DNA of 64,000 nt from assembly GCA_963818925.1 (NCBI GenBank), contig CAWFTN010000001.1:2108001-2172000 (forward strand), read 5' to 3'. Origin of the DNA: JAMXLG01 sp963818925. GTDB taxonomy: Bacteria > Vulcanimicrobiota > Vulcanimicrobiia > Vulcanimicrobiales > Vulcanimicrobiaceae. Of the stretch, positions 16,689 through 25,206 are shown piece by piece (within the stretch, counting starts at the first letter, position 1; each line of letters opens with the position of its first letter). The notes under the pieces are model-generated. The model worked only from the letters and a program-made list of their open reading frames with translations, did not search any database and was not told the DNA's origin. The position numbers and the translations under genes are program-made.

Positions 16689-17864
16689 TTACTCCGTCCG
16701 TTCGAAAATGGTTGCAATGCCTTGTCCCACACCGATACACATCGTCGCGAGTCCGTAGCGGCCGCCGTTGCGACGCAATGCGTGCAGCAGCGTGGTCGCG
16801 ATGCGTGCGCCGCTCGCGCCGAGCGGATGTCCGAGCGCAATCGCTCCGCCGTTGACGTTCGTCTTCGCGGAATCCAACTCCAAGTCTCGCATGCAAGCGA
16901 TCGATTGAGAGGCAAATGCCTCATTGATTTCCACGAGGTCGAGGTCCGCGCTCGTTAATTGCGCGGCTTTGAGCGCTTTCCGTGTTGCGGGAATCGGGCC
17001 CAATCCCATCACGTCCGGCGACACGCCCGCCGATGCGGTCGCGACGACGCGCGCGATCGGCGTGAGATTTAATTCGCGCACCGCTTCCGGCGAGGCCAGC
17101 ACGAGCGCCGACGCACCGTCGTTGATGCCTGATGAGTTCCCGGCCGTCACCGTACCGTTTGCCGCAAACGCGGGTTTGAGTTTCGCGAGCGCTTCGAGCG
17201 AGGTCTCGGGACGTGGATGTTCGTCGACGCGTACGTCGCCGACGGGGATAAGCTCGTCGCTGAAACGGTCCTCGCCAATCGCGGCCTTCGCCTTCATCTG
17301 CGATGCGTGCGCGAACTCGTCTTGCTCGTTGCGCGTGATGCCGTAGTCCTTGGCGACTTTCTCCGCCGTTTCGCCGAGCGAAATCGTCCACTCTTTCGGC
17401 ATCTTGGGATTGACCATGCGCCATCCGAGCACCGTATCGAAAAGTTGCTGACCGCGTCCGAACGGTTTGTCGGTCTTCGGCAACACGTACGGTGCGCGGC
17501 TCATCGATTCGACACCGCCCGTCACAATGACGTCGGCTTCGCCAACTGCAATCGCGTGTGCGGCGGAGTTGATCGCTTGCAGACTCGAACCGCACAAACG
17601 ATTGAGCGTTACGCCGGGAACTTCGACGGGCAATCCGGCGAGCAACGCCGCCATACGCGCGACGTTGCGGTTGTCTTCGCCGGTTTGATTCGCCGCACCG
17701 AAAAAGACATCGTCGACGCGATCGTAGGGCACGCGCGTGCGTTGTATGACACCGGCAATCGCAATCGCTGCAAGGTCGTCCGGCCGATACGATGCCAGCA
17801 CACCGCCGAATCGTCCGATCGGCGTACGAACGGCGTCGACGACGTAGACCTCACGCCCGTGCAT
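16689..17864 (-). CDS. Acetyl-CoA acyltransferase (thiolase)
   Basis: 391 residues, the usual thiolase length. LCGSSLQA contains the acyl-accepting C91, GHPLGASGAR the catalytic histidine and MCIGVGQG the second cysteine. It would cleave a 3-oxoacyl-CoA to acetyl-CoA; sequence and context are compatible with 3-oxoadipyl-CoA (PaaJ/PcaF-like) or general beta-oxidation. The start MHGREVYVVDAVRTPIG matches the family; the longer frame to 17954 is Arg/Lys-rich and overlaps the upstream dehydrogenase. The accepted start overlaps the upstream gene by 14 bases. Confidence 0.92.
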   Translation of the reverse strand: MHGREVYVVDAVRTPIGRFGGVLASYRPDDLAAIAIAGVIQRTRVPYDRVDDVFFGAANQTGEDNRNVARMAALLAGLPVEVPGVTLNRLCGSSLQAINSAAHAIAVGEADVIVTGGVESMSRAPYVLPKTDKPFGRGQQLFDTVLGWRMVNPKMPKEWTISLGETAEKVAKDYGITRNEQDEFAHASQMKAKAAIGEDRFSDELIPVGDVRVDEHPRPETSLEALAKLKPAFAANGTVTAGNSSGINDGASALVLASPEAVRELNLTPIARVVATASAGVSPDVMGLGPIPATRKALKAAQLTSADLDLVEINEAFASQSIACMRDLELDSAKTNVNGGAIALGHPLGASGARIATTLLHALRRNGGRYGLATMCIGVGQGIATIFERTE

Positions 17865-19458
17865 CGATCTCAGCCTCTTCTTCCTCTTCGTGAACGTCCA
17901 ACACCCAAAGCGCGCGATGTGGCGCAAACGCCTCGCCTTCGGCGTCCGCAACACGCTTCAAGATGTGCGTGAGGCGGCGACCGCCGATCTCGCGTCCCCA
18001 GGTAACCGGTCCTTGCGGATAGTTCACGCCTAGGCGCATCGCCGTGTCGACGTCGTCTGCCGTCGCAACGCCTTCATGCACGGCGGTCACCGCTTCATTT
18101 ACGATCGTGCCGATGACGCGGCCGAGGAACAAACCGGGAACGTTCTCGACGAGACACACACCCTTTCCGATCGATTCGAAGAGTTCTTGCGCAAGCGCGA
18201 GCGCATCGTCGGAAACGATCTCCGTATCGACGACTTCCACAGCGTGTTGACTTTCGAGCGCACCGACGATGCCGTACCCGACGAGGCGTTCCGGATGACG
18301 CATGCGTTTCGTCGCTTCGGCGATATCGGTTGCGTATGCATCGACGAGAATGATCGTGTCCGGGCCGAGGAGCGAGTCGAGAGAGCGCGCGACCGAGGAA
18401 CGGTCGCTCATTCCGTCACCGGCGTCGACGACAAGCGTCACGTCCAGCGGGAGCTCATCGAGTGTTTCATCGTTGTGGACGGGAATCACGTTCGCGTAGT
18501 GCTCTTGCAACATCTCGGTGAGCTGGTCGGCAACTGCGCCGAATCCGATGACGCAAACGATTTCTTCTTCGTTTGTCTCGCCCGGCTGCGTCGATTCGAT
18601 CTTCAAATCGACGCGTTCCGGATCGCCCTGCGTGTAATCATAGAACCCTCGTCCCGATTTACGCCCCAAGCGTCCTTCGGAAACCATGCGGCGCTGCATG
18701 TCGATCGGGGTCAACCGCTCCTCGCCGAGACGTTCGTACACCGATACGCTCGTCGCGTAGTTAACGTCCATGCCGATGAAATCCATCAACTCGAACGGTC
18801 CCATGCGAAAGCCCGCGGCACGCGCAAGCGCGTCGAGTTCGGGAACGCTCGCAACACCGAGGTCGAGCGCGCGCATCGCTTGCAAGTAAAACGGCCGCGC
18901 GACACGATTGACGATGAACCCGGGCGTATCGGCCGCGTCGACGCCCGTTTTGCCGATGCTTTCGACGAAGGCGTGCGCGCGATCCAACGCGTCATCGGAC
19001 GTTGCTTCTGTAGCAATCACTTCGATGAGTTTCATCGCGGCAGGCGGATTGAAGAAATGCAATCCGACGACGCGTTCGGAATGCTCCACAACGTCGGCGA
19101 GTTCCAAAACGGACAGCGACGACGTATTCGTTCCGAGGATCGCATCCTTCGCAATCGCCGCTTCGAATTTCAGAAACACGTCGCGTTTGAGATCGAATCG
19201 CTCGGGGACCGCTTCGATCGCGATGCTTGCATCGCTCTGCGACGGAACGTCGTCGACAAACCTGATGCGGTCGACGATCGACGGATCCCCCGCGCGCTCG
19301 GCGTCTTTACGCCACCGCTCTTGCGCGCGCGTTTGCGCAGCGCCCTCGGGTTCGATAACCTCTACCGTATAACCGCCGCGCGCGGCGACGAACGCAATGC
19401 CGGCACCCATGGTGCCGCCTCCGGCTATAAGGACCTTCTCTTGCACGAGCCCGTTCAT
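17851..19458 (-). CDS. 3-hydroxyacyl-CoA dehydrogenase with two C-terminal domains (PaaH-like)
   Basis: 535 residues. The N-terminal Rossmann domain (VLIAGGGTMGAGIAFVAARGG; GTNTSSL; VVGLHFFNPPAAMKLIEVI) is followed by a first 3HCDH C-terminal domain (DTPGFIVNRVARPF), a degenerate second Rossmann-like segment (EIVCVIGFGAVAD) and a second C-terminal domain (NVPGLFLGRVIGTIVNEA). This two-half layout is typical of PaaH/PaaC 3-hydroxyadipyl-CoA dehydrogenases. It heads the operon with thiolase, aldehyde dehydrogenase and a small protein. The ATG at 19458 (MNGLVQEKVLIAGGG) is the best start; upstream sequence overlaps the divergent Nudix gene. Confidence 0.9.
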   Translation of the reverse strand: MNGLVQEKVLIAGGGTMGAGIAFVAARGGYTVEVIEPEGAAQTRAQERWRKDAERAGDPSIVDRIRFVDDVPSQSDASIAIEAVPERFDLKRDVFLKFEAAIAKDAILGTNTSSLSVLELADVVEHSERVVGLHFFNPPAAMKLIEVIATEATSDDALDRAHAFVESIGKTGVDAADTPGFIVNRVARPFYLQAMRALDLGVASVPELDALARAAGFRMGPFELMDFIGMDVNYATSVSVYERLGEERLTPIDMQRRMVSEGRLGRKSGRGFYDYTQGDPERVDLKIESTQPGETNEEEIVCVIGFGAVADQLTEMLQEHYANVIPVHNDETLDELPLDVTLVVDAGDGMSDRSSVARSLDSLLGPDTIILVDAYATDIAEATKRMRHPERLVGYGIVGALESQHAVEVVDTEIVSDDALALAQELFESIGKGVCLVENVPGLFLGRVIGTIVNEAVTAVHEGVATADDVDTAMRLGVNYPQGPVTWGREIGGRRLTHILKRVADAEGEAFAPHRALWVLDVHEEEEEAEIDARA

Positions 19459-19501
19459 TCGGGAAAGGGGCCGAAAACGCTTCATGGGTATGAAAGGGCG
19501 C

Positions 19502-20050
19502 ATGGAAAAACCCCAGTGGCACGTCCGCTCCCGCACGATGGTCATCGACTCGGAGTTTCTCAAACTGCGCAGGGACGAAATCGAGCTGCCCGACGGCAAG
19601 CGAATTCCCGACTACTTCGTGCGCGAATCCCCGGGATTCATCATCGTCTTCGCGATCACGGACGACGATCGGGTCGTGGTCGTGTATCAGTACCGCTACG
19701 GCATCGACCGCGTCACGCTCGAACTGCCCGCCGGTGCAATGGAAGACCAAGAGCATCCGTTACTTTGCGCGCAGCGTGAGCTGAGTGAAGAAACGGGGTT
19801 TGAGGCGGAGCGCTGGGAAGAGTTACTCGTTACGCCGTCTGACCCGGTGCGTTCGAATTCGATCATGCATGCCTACATTGCGTATGGTGCGACGCATACG
19901 CACGAGCAGCACTTGGATGAAGGTGAAGAGGTGGAGTGGGCGCTCATGCCGGTTGACGAGTTTAAGCAGCGTTTGTATGACGGCGAGGTTGGTGCTGTTC
20001 CGTCGGTCGCTGTTGCGTACGCGGCCTTGTCGCGTTTGAGGTCGCACTGA
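19502..20050 (+). CDS. Nudix hydrolase (ADP-ribose pyrophosphatase-like)
   Basis: 182 residues. The Nudix box fits GX5EX7REUXEEXGU exactly, running from GAMEDQE to RELSEETGF. An N-terminal beta domain (WHVRSRTMVIDSEFLKLRRDEIELPDG) and the tail with SDPVRSNSIMHAYIA resemble ADP-sugar pyrophosphatases. It would hydrolyse a nucleoside diphosphate linked to another moiety with Mg2+. The ATG at 19502 is used; ATGs at 19484 and 19490 in frame are alternatives. It is divergent from the dehydrogenase operon with 43 bases between starts. Its last 120 bases share the strong G+T bias of the following region. Confidence 0.88.
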   Translation: MEKPQWHVRSRTMVIDSEFLKLRRDEIELPDGKRIPDYFVRESPGFIIVFAITDDDRVVVVYQYRYGIDRVTLELPAGAMEDQEHPLLCAQRELSEETGFEAERWEELLVTPSDPVRSNSIMHAYIAYGATHTHEQHLDEGEEVEWALMPVDEFKQRLYDGEVGAVPSVAVAYAALSRLRSH

Positions 20051-20076
20051 GGGTTTGAGGCGAGCATCGCTGATTT

Positions 20077-20832
20077 TTAATTCGCGTGCGGTGGGTCGTG
20101 GCGTAAACGATTGCGCGTAGGTCGGGTTCCGCTCCACATGACGCGTTGGAGAGCGTGTCGTTTGCCGAAGGGATAGACTCGGTCTTGGCCGGTTGCGATG
20201 ACCGTTATGTCCTTCGTTTCGCCGAACATGCGGAGGGCATCGGTGCAATCACTCGAGAGGATGTTCAAGCCGCTTGAATATGGTGTGAGCGCCGGGACTA
20301 CGATGAGATGCGGCGCGGCTAAGAAGACCGGCACGCTGTGGTTTGCGTCGAGCGGTAGGCTTGGATGGAGGTGGCCGATGATGCAGCGATGGGATTGCAG
20401 CGGTTCGTCGCCGTGGAGTAGGAACCAGTTGTCGCGTTCGATGGCGTCTTTGGTTTCGCCGAGTATTGCTGTGCCTCGCGTTCTTCCTTCGTGGTTTCCG
20501 GCGATGAGTGTTATGGCGCACTCTTTGCGTAAGAGATTGAGGGCGTTGTTTACCGTTTTTGCGGCGCTTTCGCTCATTCTTGTTGAGTGGATGATGTCGC
20601 CGAGGAAGACGATTTCATTGGCTTGCATGCGGCGTGCAGCGAGGAGCAGCGTTTGGGTTGTTTCGGCAGTGCTCCATAGCGGGAGTGCACTTCCGATGAC
20701 GTCTTCGTAGCCGAGGTGGGCGTCGGCGGCGACGAGTGTTTTGCTGCGCGAAAGCCATAGCAAGCCGCCGGGTAGTGCGATTGCGCCGTCGATTAGTTCG
20801 AATGATTCGGCGGAGGGTTGCGGTGCGTTCAT
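20077..20832 (-). CDS. pdeM: PdeM-like metallophosphoesterase
   Basis: 251 residues, calcineurin-like fold with AADAHLGYED, VFLGDIIHS, IAGNHEGR, LLHGDEPL and IIGHLHPS supplying the dimetal ligands. It matches the ligase-associated DNA-damage-response phosphoesterase PdeM. Its ATG overlaps the helicase stop as ATGA, so the two are translationally coupled, which is the family's typical context. The DNA ligase normally in the same cluster lies at 470-2143 and the associated exonuclease is not in view. The plus strand over this gene is strongly G+T-rich, so the coding strand is A+C-rich, unlike its neighbours. Confidence 0.82.
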   Translation of the reverse strand: MNAPQPSAESFELIDGAIALPGGLLWLSRSKTLVAADAHLGYEDVIGSALPLWSTAETTQTLLLAARRMQANEIVFLGDIIHSTRMSESAAKTVNNALNLLRKECAITLIAGNHEGRTRGTAILGETKDAIERDNWFLLHGDEPLQSHRCIIGHLHPSLPLDANHSVPVFLAAPHLIVVPALTPYSSGLNILSSDCTDALRMFGETKDITVIATGQDRVYPFGKRHALQRVMWSGTRPTRNRLRHDPPHAN

Positions 20833-23477
20833 GTTCCCCAGGTAAGCGACAGTTGCGGTTCGTCGGCAAGGTCGTCGCCTTCGGCGGCGCGTTCGCCGAG
20901 GAGTTGTAAGACGCGGTCGTGGAGTGCTTCGACCATGCTTGCGCGATCGTCTAAGACGACGTTGTCGCCGAATGACGACGTGATGATGCCGAAGGTGAAC
21001 GGCGACGCGGCGATCGGATGCAAAACGCGCGGTTCTTCCGCGATCGAGTCGAGATAGGCGCGCGCGGACGGCGCGTCGAGCAAGTCGCGCGTGACGACGC
21101 GGATTGTTTCGCGCACCAGCGGGAAGGTGCGATCGCTTCGGATGAGACGATCGAAGATCTTTTGACTGTTCCAGGTTTGCGCGCCACGCCGAAGCGTGCG
21201 GCCGGCAGCGCGGCGCAGCACGAGCAGCCCGGTGTTTGCGACGTAACGGAAGTAGTTGCGCAGCAGGTGCGAACTGCGCAAGCCGTCCATGAGATCGCGA
21301 TTGAAATGCTCGACGCGCAGCATCTGCGCCCAAGCCGCATCGGGTAGCTGCTTGCCCGCCGGAAGCGTGACAAGAAAGCCGTTGTCGTCGGTTGTGATCT
21401 GTGAATTCGCTTTTGCCGTGCGGAAGACGCGCGCGCCGACGATGCGCGCGAGCGTCTCGTTGACGCGGCGGCCCGCACATGTATGGAAGACTGCCGTTTG
21501 ACGCGTGTCCATCCGATAGATCTCGATCACGGGGCGACCTTCGGACGGCACGGCCGAGAGCGCTTGCTGCTGCGCGATGTAGCGGACGACGTGCGCGGCT
21601 TCGGGACCTTCGAGCGCATAACGAACGCGGAGGAGACGCAATGCTCCGGCGGCGTCGCGCCGGCGCAGGCGCTCGGCAACGCCGATCCGCAGATGCGTGA
21701 TCTCGCGTGCAAGGGCGAGCGGAATGCCTTTGAGGTGCGAACTCCACTGCGGAACCGTCGGACGTCCCGCAAATGGTTCGGCGGCGACCGATGTCGCGGT
21801 CAGCTCTTTCACGCGCAATGTACGTCCGTTGAGCACGAACACGTCGCCGACTTTGAGTTCGTTGACGAAGCCTTCTTCTACGCGGCCGATGTCGGAGCCG
21901 TGCACGCGGACGAGGACGGACGATTCATCGGGAATCGTGCCGACGTTTTCGAAGAACGCCGAGCACACGTCCCGTCCCAATCCGAAGATCGCTTCACCGT
22001 CGAATCCGAGACGCCGCACGTGCGCTTCGTCATCTCCGGCACCGCCGCCCGAGAGATACTGCGCGCACCGCACGACGTCGTCGCGCGTCAGCGAGGTGTA
22101 GGGATAGGCGCGGTGTGCGATGGAGAGTACGTCGTCGATCGTCAACCGCTTGTCGTAGCACACGCTGCCGACCATCCATTGCGCGAGCACGTCGAGCGGC
22201 GCCTCGGGAATCGCGACGTCGTCGATGACGCCGTCCGCAATACAGCGCTTCGTCGCGGCGGCTTCGATAATATCGTCGCGGTCTTGCGCGATGACCGTTC
22301 CTTGCGCAATCGCATCCGGACGATGTCCGGCCCGTCCAATGCGCTGTAGCGTCGAGGTCATGCCGCGCGCTCCGCCGATAATGAGCACGCGATCGATGAA
22401 CCCGATATCGACGCCGAGTTCGAGACTCGAACTGCAGACGACGGTGTGCAGCCGCCCGGCGCGCAACGCCGCTTCCACGCGATGGCGCACGCTGCGTTCC
22501 AACGCGGAGTGGTGGACACCGATCTTCGAGAGGTCGTAGTCGCGGCGCGGCGCTTCGCCGTCGATCTCTTCGATTGCGCCCTCATCCGCCGTCGCCTCCG
22601 ACATGATGTGCGCAACGCGCTCGGCTTGGCTGCGGACGTTCGTGAATACGAGCGACGTGCGCACGTCGTTCGAGAGCTTCAACGCCGTTTGCGCGACGGT
22701 TTCGAGCGGCGCCATCGCACCCGCGAACGGCGCCGTGACATCGATACGGATGCTGCGCAAACCGCGATGGTCCATGATGTCGCACGGACGGTCTGCGCCC
22801 GCGACAAATTGCGCGACGCGATCGAGCGGCGCCACCGTGGCAGACAAGCCGACGCGGTTGAACGGCTGTTCTACGAGTGTTTCGAGCGATTCCAGTAACA
22901 ACGAAAGCTGCGCGCCGCGCTTGTTTCCGGCGAGCGCGTGCACTTCGTCGATGACGACGGTTTCGACCAATCGCAACGTGCGGCGGTAGCTTTCCATTGC
23001 GAGCATCACCGCGAGCGATTCGGGCGTCGTCACCAAGATGTGCGGCGGCCGCAAAAGCATCAAGCGGCGTTCTTGTTGCGGCGTATCGCTCGAACGCACG
23101 CCGGTGCGCACGAATTTCTCGCGAATGCGCCCGCGGCGGAGTTTTGCGCGTTCGGTGTTTGGCCGTTCCAGTAACTGCATCTCGCGCATAGGGCGGCGTA
23201 GGTTGTGTTCGACGTCGTAGCCGAGCGCACGCAACGGCGAAATGTAGAGTGTATACGTCCGCGCAAAGAGCTCGTCACGGTCGCGCGCGTATGCAAGACG
23301 CGAGATGACGGGGAGAAACGCCGCGAGCGTTTTTCCCGTGCCCGTCGGCGAGCTAATCAAGAGATTGCGGCGTTCGATTCCCGGCGTCAGCGCATTGCGC
23401 TGCGGCGCCGTCGGATCGCCGAGATGAAGCTGACACCACCGCGCAACGTCGGGGTGTAGCGCGTTGAAAACGGACAT
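20829..23477 (-). CDS. Large DEXH helicase (Lhr family, ligase-associated)
   Basis: 882 residues. Superfamily 2 motifs: SSPTGTGKT (Walker A, K49), ISPLRAL, TPESLAVML, VIDEVHAL (DEVH box), LSATVAPL, then the second RecA domain with VCSSSLELGVDIG and QRIGRAGHRP. The C-terminal 400 residues form the Lhr-type winged-helix and core extension. It would unwind DNA 3'-5' with ATP during repair. The start MSVFNALHPDVARWC is 23477; the frame is open to 23591 but the extension lies in the terminator of the upstream gene. TATAAT lies three bases before the ATG, so a very short or absent leader is possible. Coupled to pdeM by ATGA. Confidence 0.9.
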   Translation of the reverse strand: MSVFNALHPDVARWCQLHLGDPTAPQRNALTPGIERRNLLISSPTGTGKTLAAFLPVISRLAYARDRDELFARTYTLYISPLRALGYDVEHNLRRPMREMQLLERPNTERAKLRRGRIREKFVRTGVRSSDTPQQERRLMLLRPPHILVTTPESLAVMLAMESYRRTLRLVETVVIDEVHALAGNKRGAQLSLLLESLETLVEQPFNRVGLSATVAPLDRVAQFVAGADRPCDIMDHRGLRSIRIDVTAPFAGAMAPLETVAQTALKLSNDVRTSLVFTNVRSQAERVAHIMSEATADEGAIEEIDGEAPRRDYDLSKIGVHHSALERSVRHRVEAALRAGRLHTVVCSSSLELGVDIGFIDRVLIIGGARGMTSTLQRIGRAGHRPDAIAQGTVIAQDRDDIIEAAATKRCIADGVIDDVAIPEAPLDVLAQWMVGSVCYDKRLTIDDVLSIAHRAYPYTSLTRDDVVRCAQYLSGGGAGDDEAHVRRLGFDGEAIFGLGRDVCSAFFENVGTIPDESSVLVRVHGSDIGRVEEGFVNELKVGDVFVLNGRTLRVKELTATSVAAEPFAGRPTVPQWSSHLKGIPLALAREITHLRIGVAERLRRRDAAGALRLLRVRYALEGPEAAHVVRYIAQQQALSAVPSEGRPVIEIYRMDTRQTAVFHTCAGRRVNETLARIVGARVFRTAKANSQITTDDNGFLVTLPAGKQLPDAAWAQMLRVEHFNRDLMDGLRSSHLLRNYFRYVANTGLLVLRRAAGRTLRRGAQTWNSQKIFDRLIRSDRTFPLVRETIRVVTRDLLDAPSARAYLDSIAEEPRVLHPIAASPFTFGIITSSFGDNVVLDDRASMVEALHDRVLQLLGERAAEGDDLADEPQLSLTWGT

Positions 23478-23485
23478 ATTATTAT

Positions 23486-23516
23486 AAAAAGAAAGGCCGA
23501 ACACTTGTTCGGCCTT
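23486..23516 (-). terminator. Terminator after the secreted-paralogue pair
   Basis: AAGGCCGAACA (23493-23503) pairs with TGTTCGGCCTT (23506-23516), followed on the minus strand by TTTCTTTTT. The T tract merges with the TATAAT in front of the helicase ATG at 23477. Confidence 0.8.
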
Positions 23517-23547
23517 AGACACCGCCGGGACCTGCAGTTCCGAACGA

Positions 23548-24300
23548 TTACCCCTTGCCGGAGTCCGATGCAAGGTTTGCTTTGAAGTCAATCGTGATGT
23601 TCGAATACTGACCCGGACCGCTTTCTTCGCGAATCGTCGTGTATTCGGTAATCGCCGTCGGCATGAGTTTGTTCATGTCGTACGTGTATTTTGCCGTCGA
23701 TGACGTCGTACCGCGCACAGCGCCCTTGAATTCTTCGTTGCGCTGCGCATTGATGGTGAGGATGCCATCGTTCATCGCGGCGACGGTGTAGTCGATGCCG
23801 ATACCTGCGGCATCGCTGCCTTCATGCCAGTGTTTCTTCGCATCCAGGCCCGACGGATCGAAGAAGTGCGGGGAGAGCGTGCGCACGACACTGATCTCTT
23901 CCGGATTGACGATACCGGTGCCGCACGTAACGTTGGTATTTGCATAAACGACACACGTGGTCGGTGCGGCGTTGCGATAGTTCTTCGCTTTCTCGGAAAC
24001 GCTTATAACGAGGCCGCCGTCCTGCTCGACGCCTTGCACGTCAACGAGAATCTGTCCCATGTCGGAACCGTTACCGCCGTACGAAGTGTCGCCAGTGCCG
24101 GTTGCCGATCCGCCGTTTCCGCCGTTGGCGGTACCATTGAATCGAACGGCCGAGTTTGTGTCGTGACTATCGCTTTGAATACCGACATCAAACGCATACA
24201 CGAGATGTCGTTGTGCAGCCGGCTGATCCGCCGAAGCGGAGGCCGGCGAAACAGAAAATGCGACGCTTAGCACCGCAAGAGAAACAAGAAGGCGCTGCAT
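23548..24300 (-). CDS. Secreted protein of unknown function, tandem paralogue 1
   Basis: 250 residues. A signal peptide (MQRLLVSLAVLSVAFSVSPASA) is followed by a beta-rich domain: HLVYAFDVGIQSDSHDTNSA, a Gly-rich variable stretch (about 50-75), DVQGVEQDGGLVISVSEKA, CVVYANTNVTCGTG, LSPHFFDPS, HWHEGSDAAGIGIDYTV, then ITEYTTIREESGPGQY and the end NLASDSGKG. Two cysteines could form a disulphide. The neighbour at 24375-25124 is a close copy, differing mostly in the Gly-rich loop. I do not recognise the family. The start is set at 24300 because that codon aligns with the paralogue. A terminator follows, so the pair is one transcription unit. Confidence 0.75.
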   Translation of the reverse strand: MQRLLVSLAVLSVAFSVSPASASADQPAAQRHLVYAFDVGIQSDSHDTNSAVRFNGTANGGNGGSATGTGDTSYGGNGSDMGQILVDVQGVEQDGGLVISVSEKAKNYRNAAPTTCVVYANTNVTCGTGIVNPEEISVVRTLSPHFFDPSGLDAKKHWHEGSDAAGIGIDYTVAAMNDGILTINAQRNEEFKGAVRGTTSSTAKYTYDMNKLMPTAITEYTTIREESGPGQYSNITIDFKANLASDSGKG

Positions 24301-24323
24301 GCTGTGCGACTTCTGCAGCACCG

Positions 24324-24339
24324 GCGAACGCATCCTGCG
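24324..24339. repeat. Leader repeat, copy 1
   Basis: GCGAACGCATCCTGCG (plus strand), identical to 25149-25164. Each copy lies 23-24 bases upstream of one paralogue's ATG, so the duplication that made the pair included the leader. Confidence 0.75.
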
Positions 24340-24374
24340 CTCGGGAGTGGTACATTGGGCACTACCGGCTGCGA

Positions 24375-25124
24375 TCAACCCTTGCCGGAATCGGATGCAA
24401 GATTTACTTTTAAGTCAATTGTGATATTGGAATATTGGCCTGGGCCGGTTTCTTCGCGGATCATCGTGTACTCACTGATCGCCGTCGGCATGAAGTTATT
24501 CATGTCGTACAAGTATGTTGCCGTCGACTGCGTCGTACCGCGCGTCGAACCTTGGAACGACTGCCGGCGCTCCGCGTCGATCGTCAGAATGCCATTGTTC
24601 ATTGCGGCGACAGTGTAGTCGATTCCGATACCTGCGGCGTCGCTGCCTTCGTGCCAATGCTTCTTCGCATCGAGCGCTGACGGATCGAAGAAGTGCGGCG
24701 AGAGGGTACGCAACACGCTGATTTCTTCAGGATTCACCGTGCCCGTACCGCAGACGACGTTCGTGTTTGAATACACGACGCACGTTACGGAAGACGCGCT
24801 ACGATAGTTCTGAGCTTTCTCCGCAACGCCTACGACAAGTCCGCCGTCCTGCTCGACGCCTTGCACGTCGACCATGATCTGTCCCTTGTCGGAACCAGTT
24901 CCGAGATACTGCGTATCTCCGGTGCCGAATACGGTCGTGCCGTTTAGGCCGGCTCCGGTGTTTCGCACGGCGGAGTTCGTGTCGTGGCTGTCGTTTTGAA
25001 TTCCGACATTGAAGGCATAGACGAGATGCCGTTGTTGCGCAGCCGGCTGATCTGCCGAAGCGGAAGCCGGCGAAACAGAAAATGCGATGCTCAGCACCGC
25101 AAGATAAAAAAGAAGGTGCTGCAT
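24375..25124 (-). CDS. Secreted protein of unknown function, tandem paralogue 2
   Basis: 249 residues, aligned end to end with paralogue 1: the signal peptide region (FSVSPASASADQPAAQ), DVQGVEQDGGLVVGV, TLSPHFFDPSALDAKKHWHE and NLASDSGKG are shared. Differences cluster in the loop at about 50-75 (here with few glycines). The gene lies 74 bases upstream of paralogue 1 on the same strand, with no terminator between, so it is probably first in a two-gene operon. It would be exported and folded outside the cytoplasm. No catalytic motif or known domain is apparent. Confidence 0.75.
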   Translation of the reverse strand: MQHLLFYLAVLSIAFSVSPASASADQPAAQQRHLVYAFNVGIQNDSHDTNSAVRNTGAGLNGTTVFGTGDTQYLGTGSDKGQIMVDVQGVEQDGGLVVGVAEKAQNYRSASSVTCVVYSNTNVVCGTGTVNPEEISVLRTLSPHFFDPSALDAKKHWHEGSDAAGIGIDYTVAAMNNGILTIDAERRQSFQGSTRGTTQSTATYLYDMNNFMPTAISEYTMIREETGPGQYSNITIDLKVNLASDSGKG

Positions 25125-25148
25125 GCCGCTGTGTCTTCTTCTTCGTCC

Positions 25149-25164
25149 GCGAACGCATCCTGCG
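25149..25164. repeat. Leader repeat, copy 2
   Basis: GCGAACGCATCCTGCG (plus strand), the same 16 bases as 24324-24339, placed at the same distance from the start codon of the second paralogue. Confidence 0.75.
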
Positions 25165-25175
25165 GTCGCGCGCAG

Positions 25176-25206
25176 CGCCTTCGGCCCTCGGGCCTAGGCG
25201 AAGGCG
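25176..25206 (-). other. Hairpin over the stop codon of the YjfB-like gene
   Basis: CGCCTTC (25176-25182) pairs with GAAGGCG (25200-25206), with an inner GGCCC/GGGCC stem. The TAG stop of the 25194-25352 gene is in the unpaired side. No T tract follows, so it may attenuate rather than terminate. Confidence 0.4.

Noticed and set aside
18076..19779. Plus-strand frame of 567 residues across the hydroxyacyl-CoA dehydrogenase
   Set aside because: It is the complement of a well-supported gene; composition is Arg/His/Asp-rich with no domain, typical of high-GC shadow frames.
20077..21747. 556-residue minus-strand reading with an Arg-rich first half
   Set aside because: Only the last 251 residues are real (PdeM); the upstream part is an antisense-style shadow inside the helicase gene.
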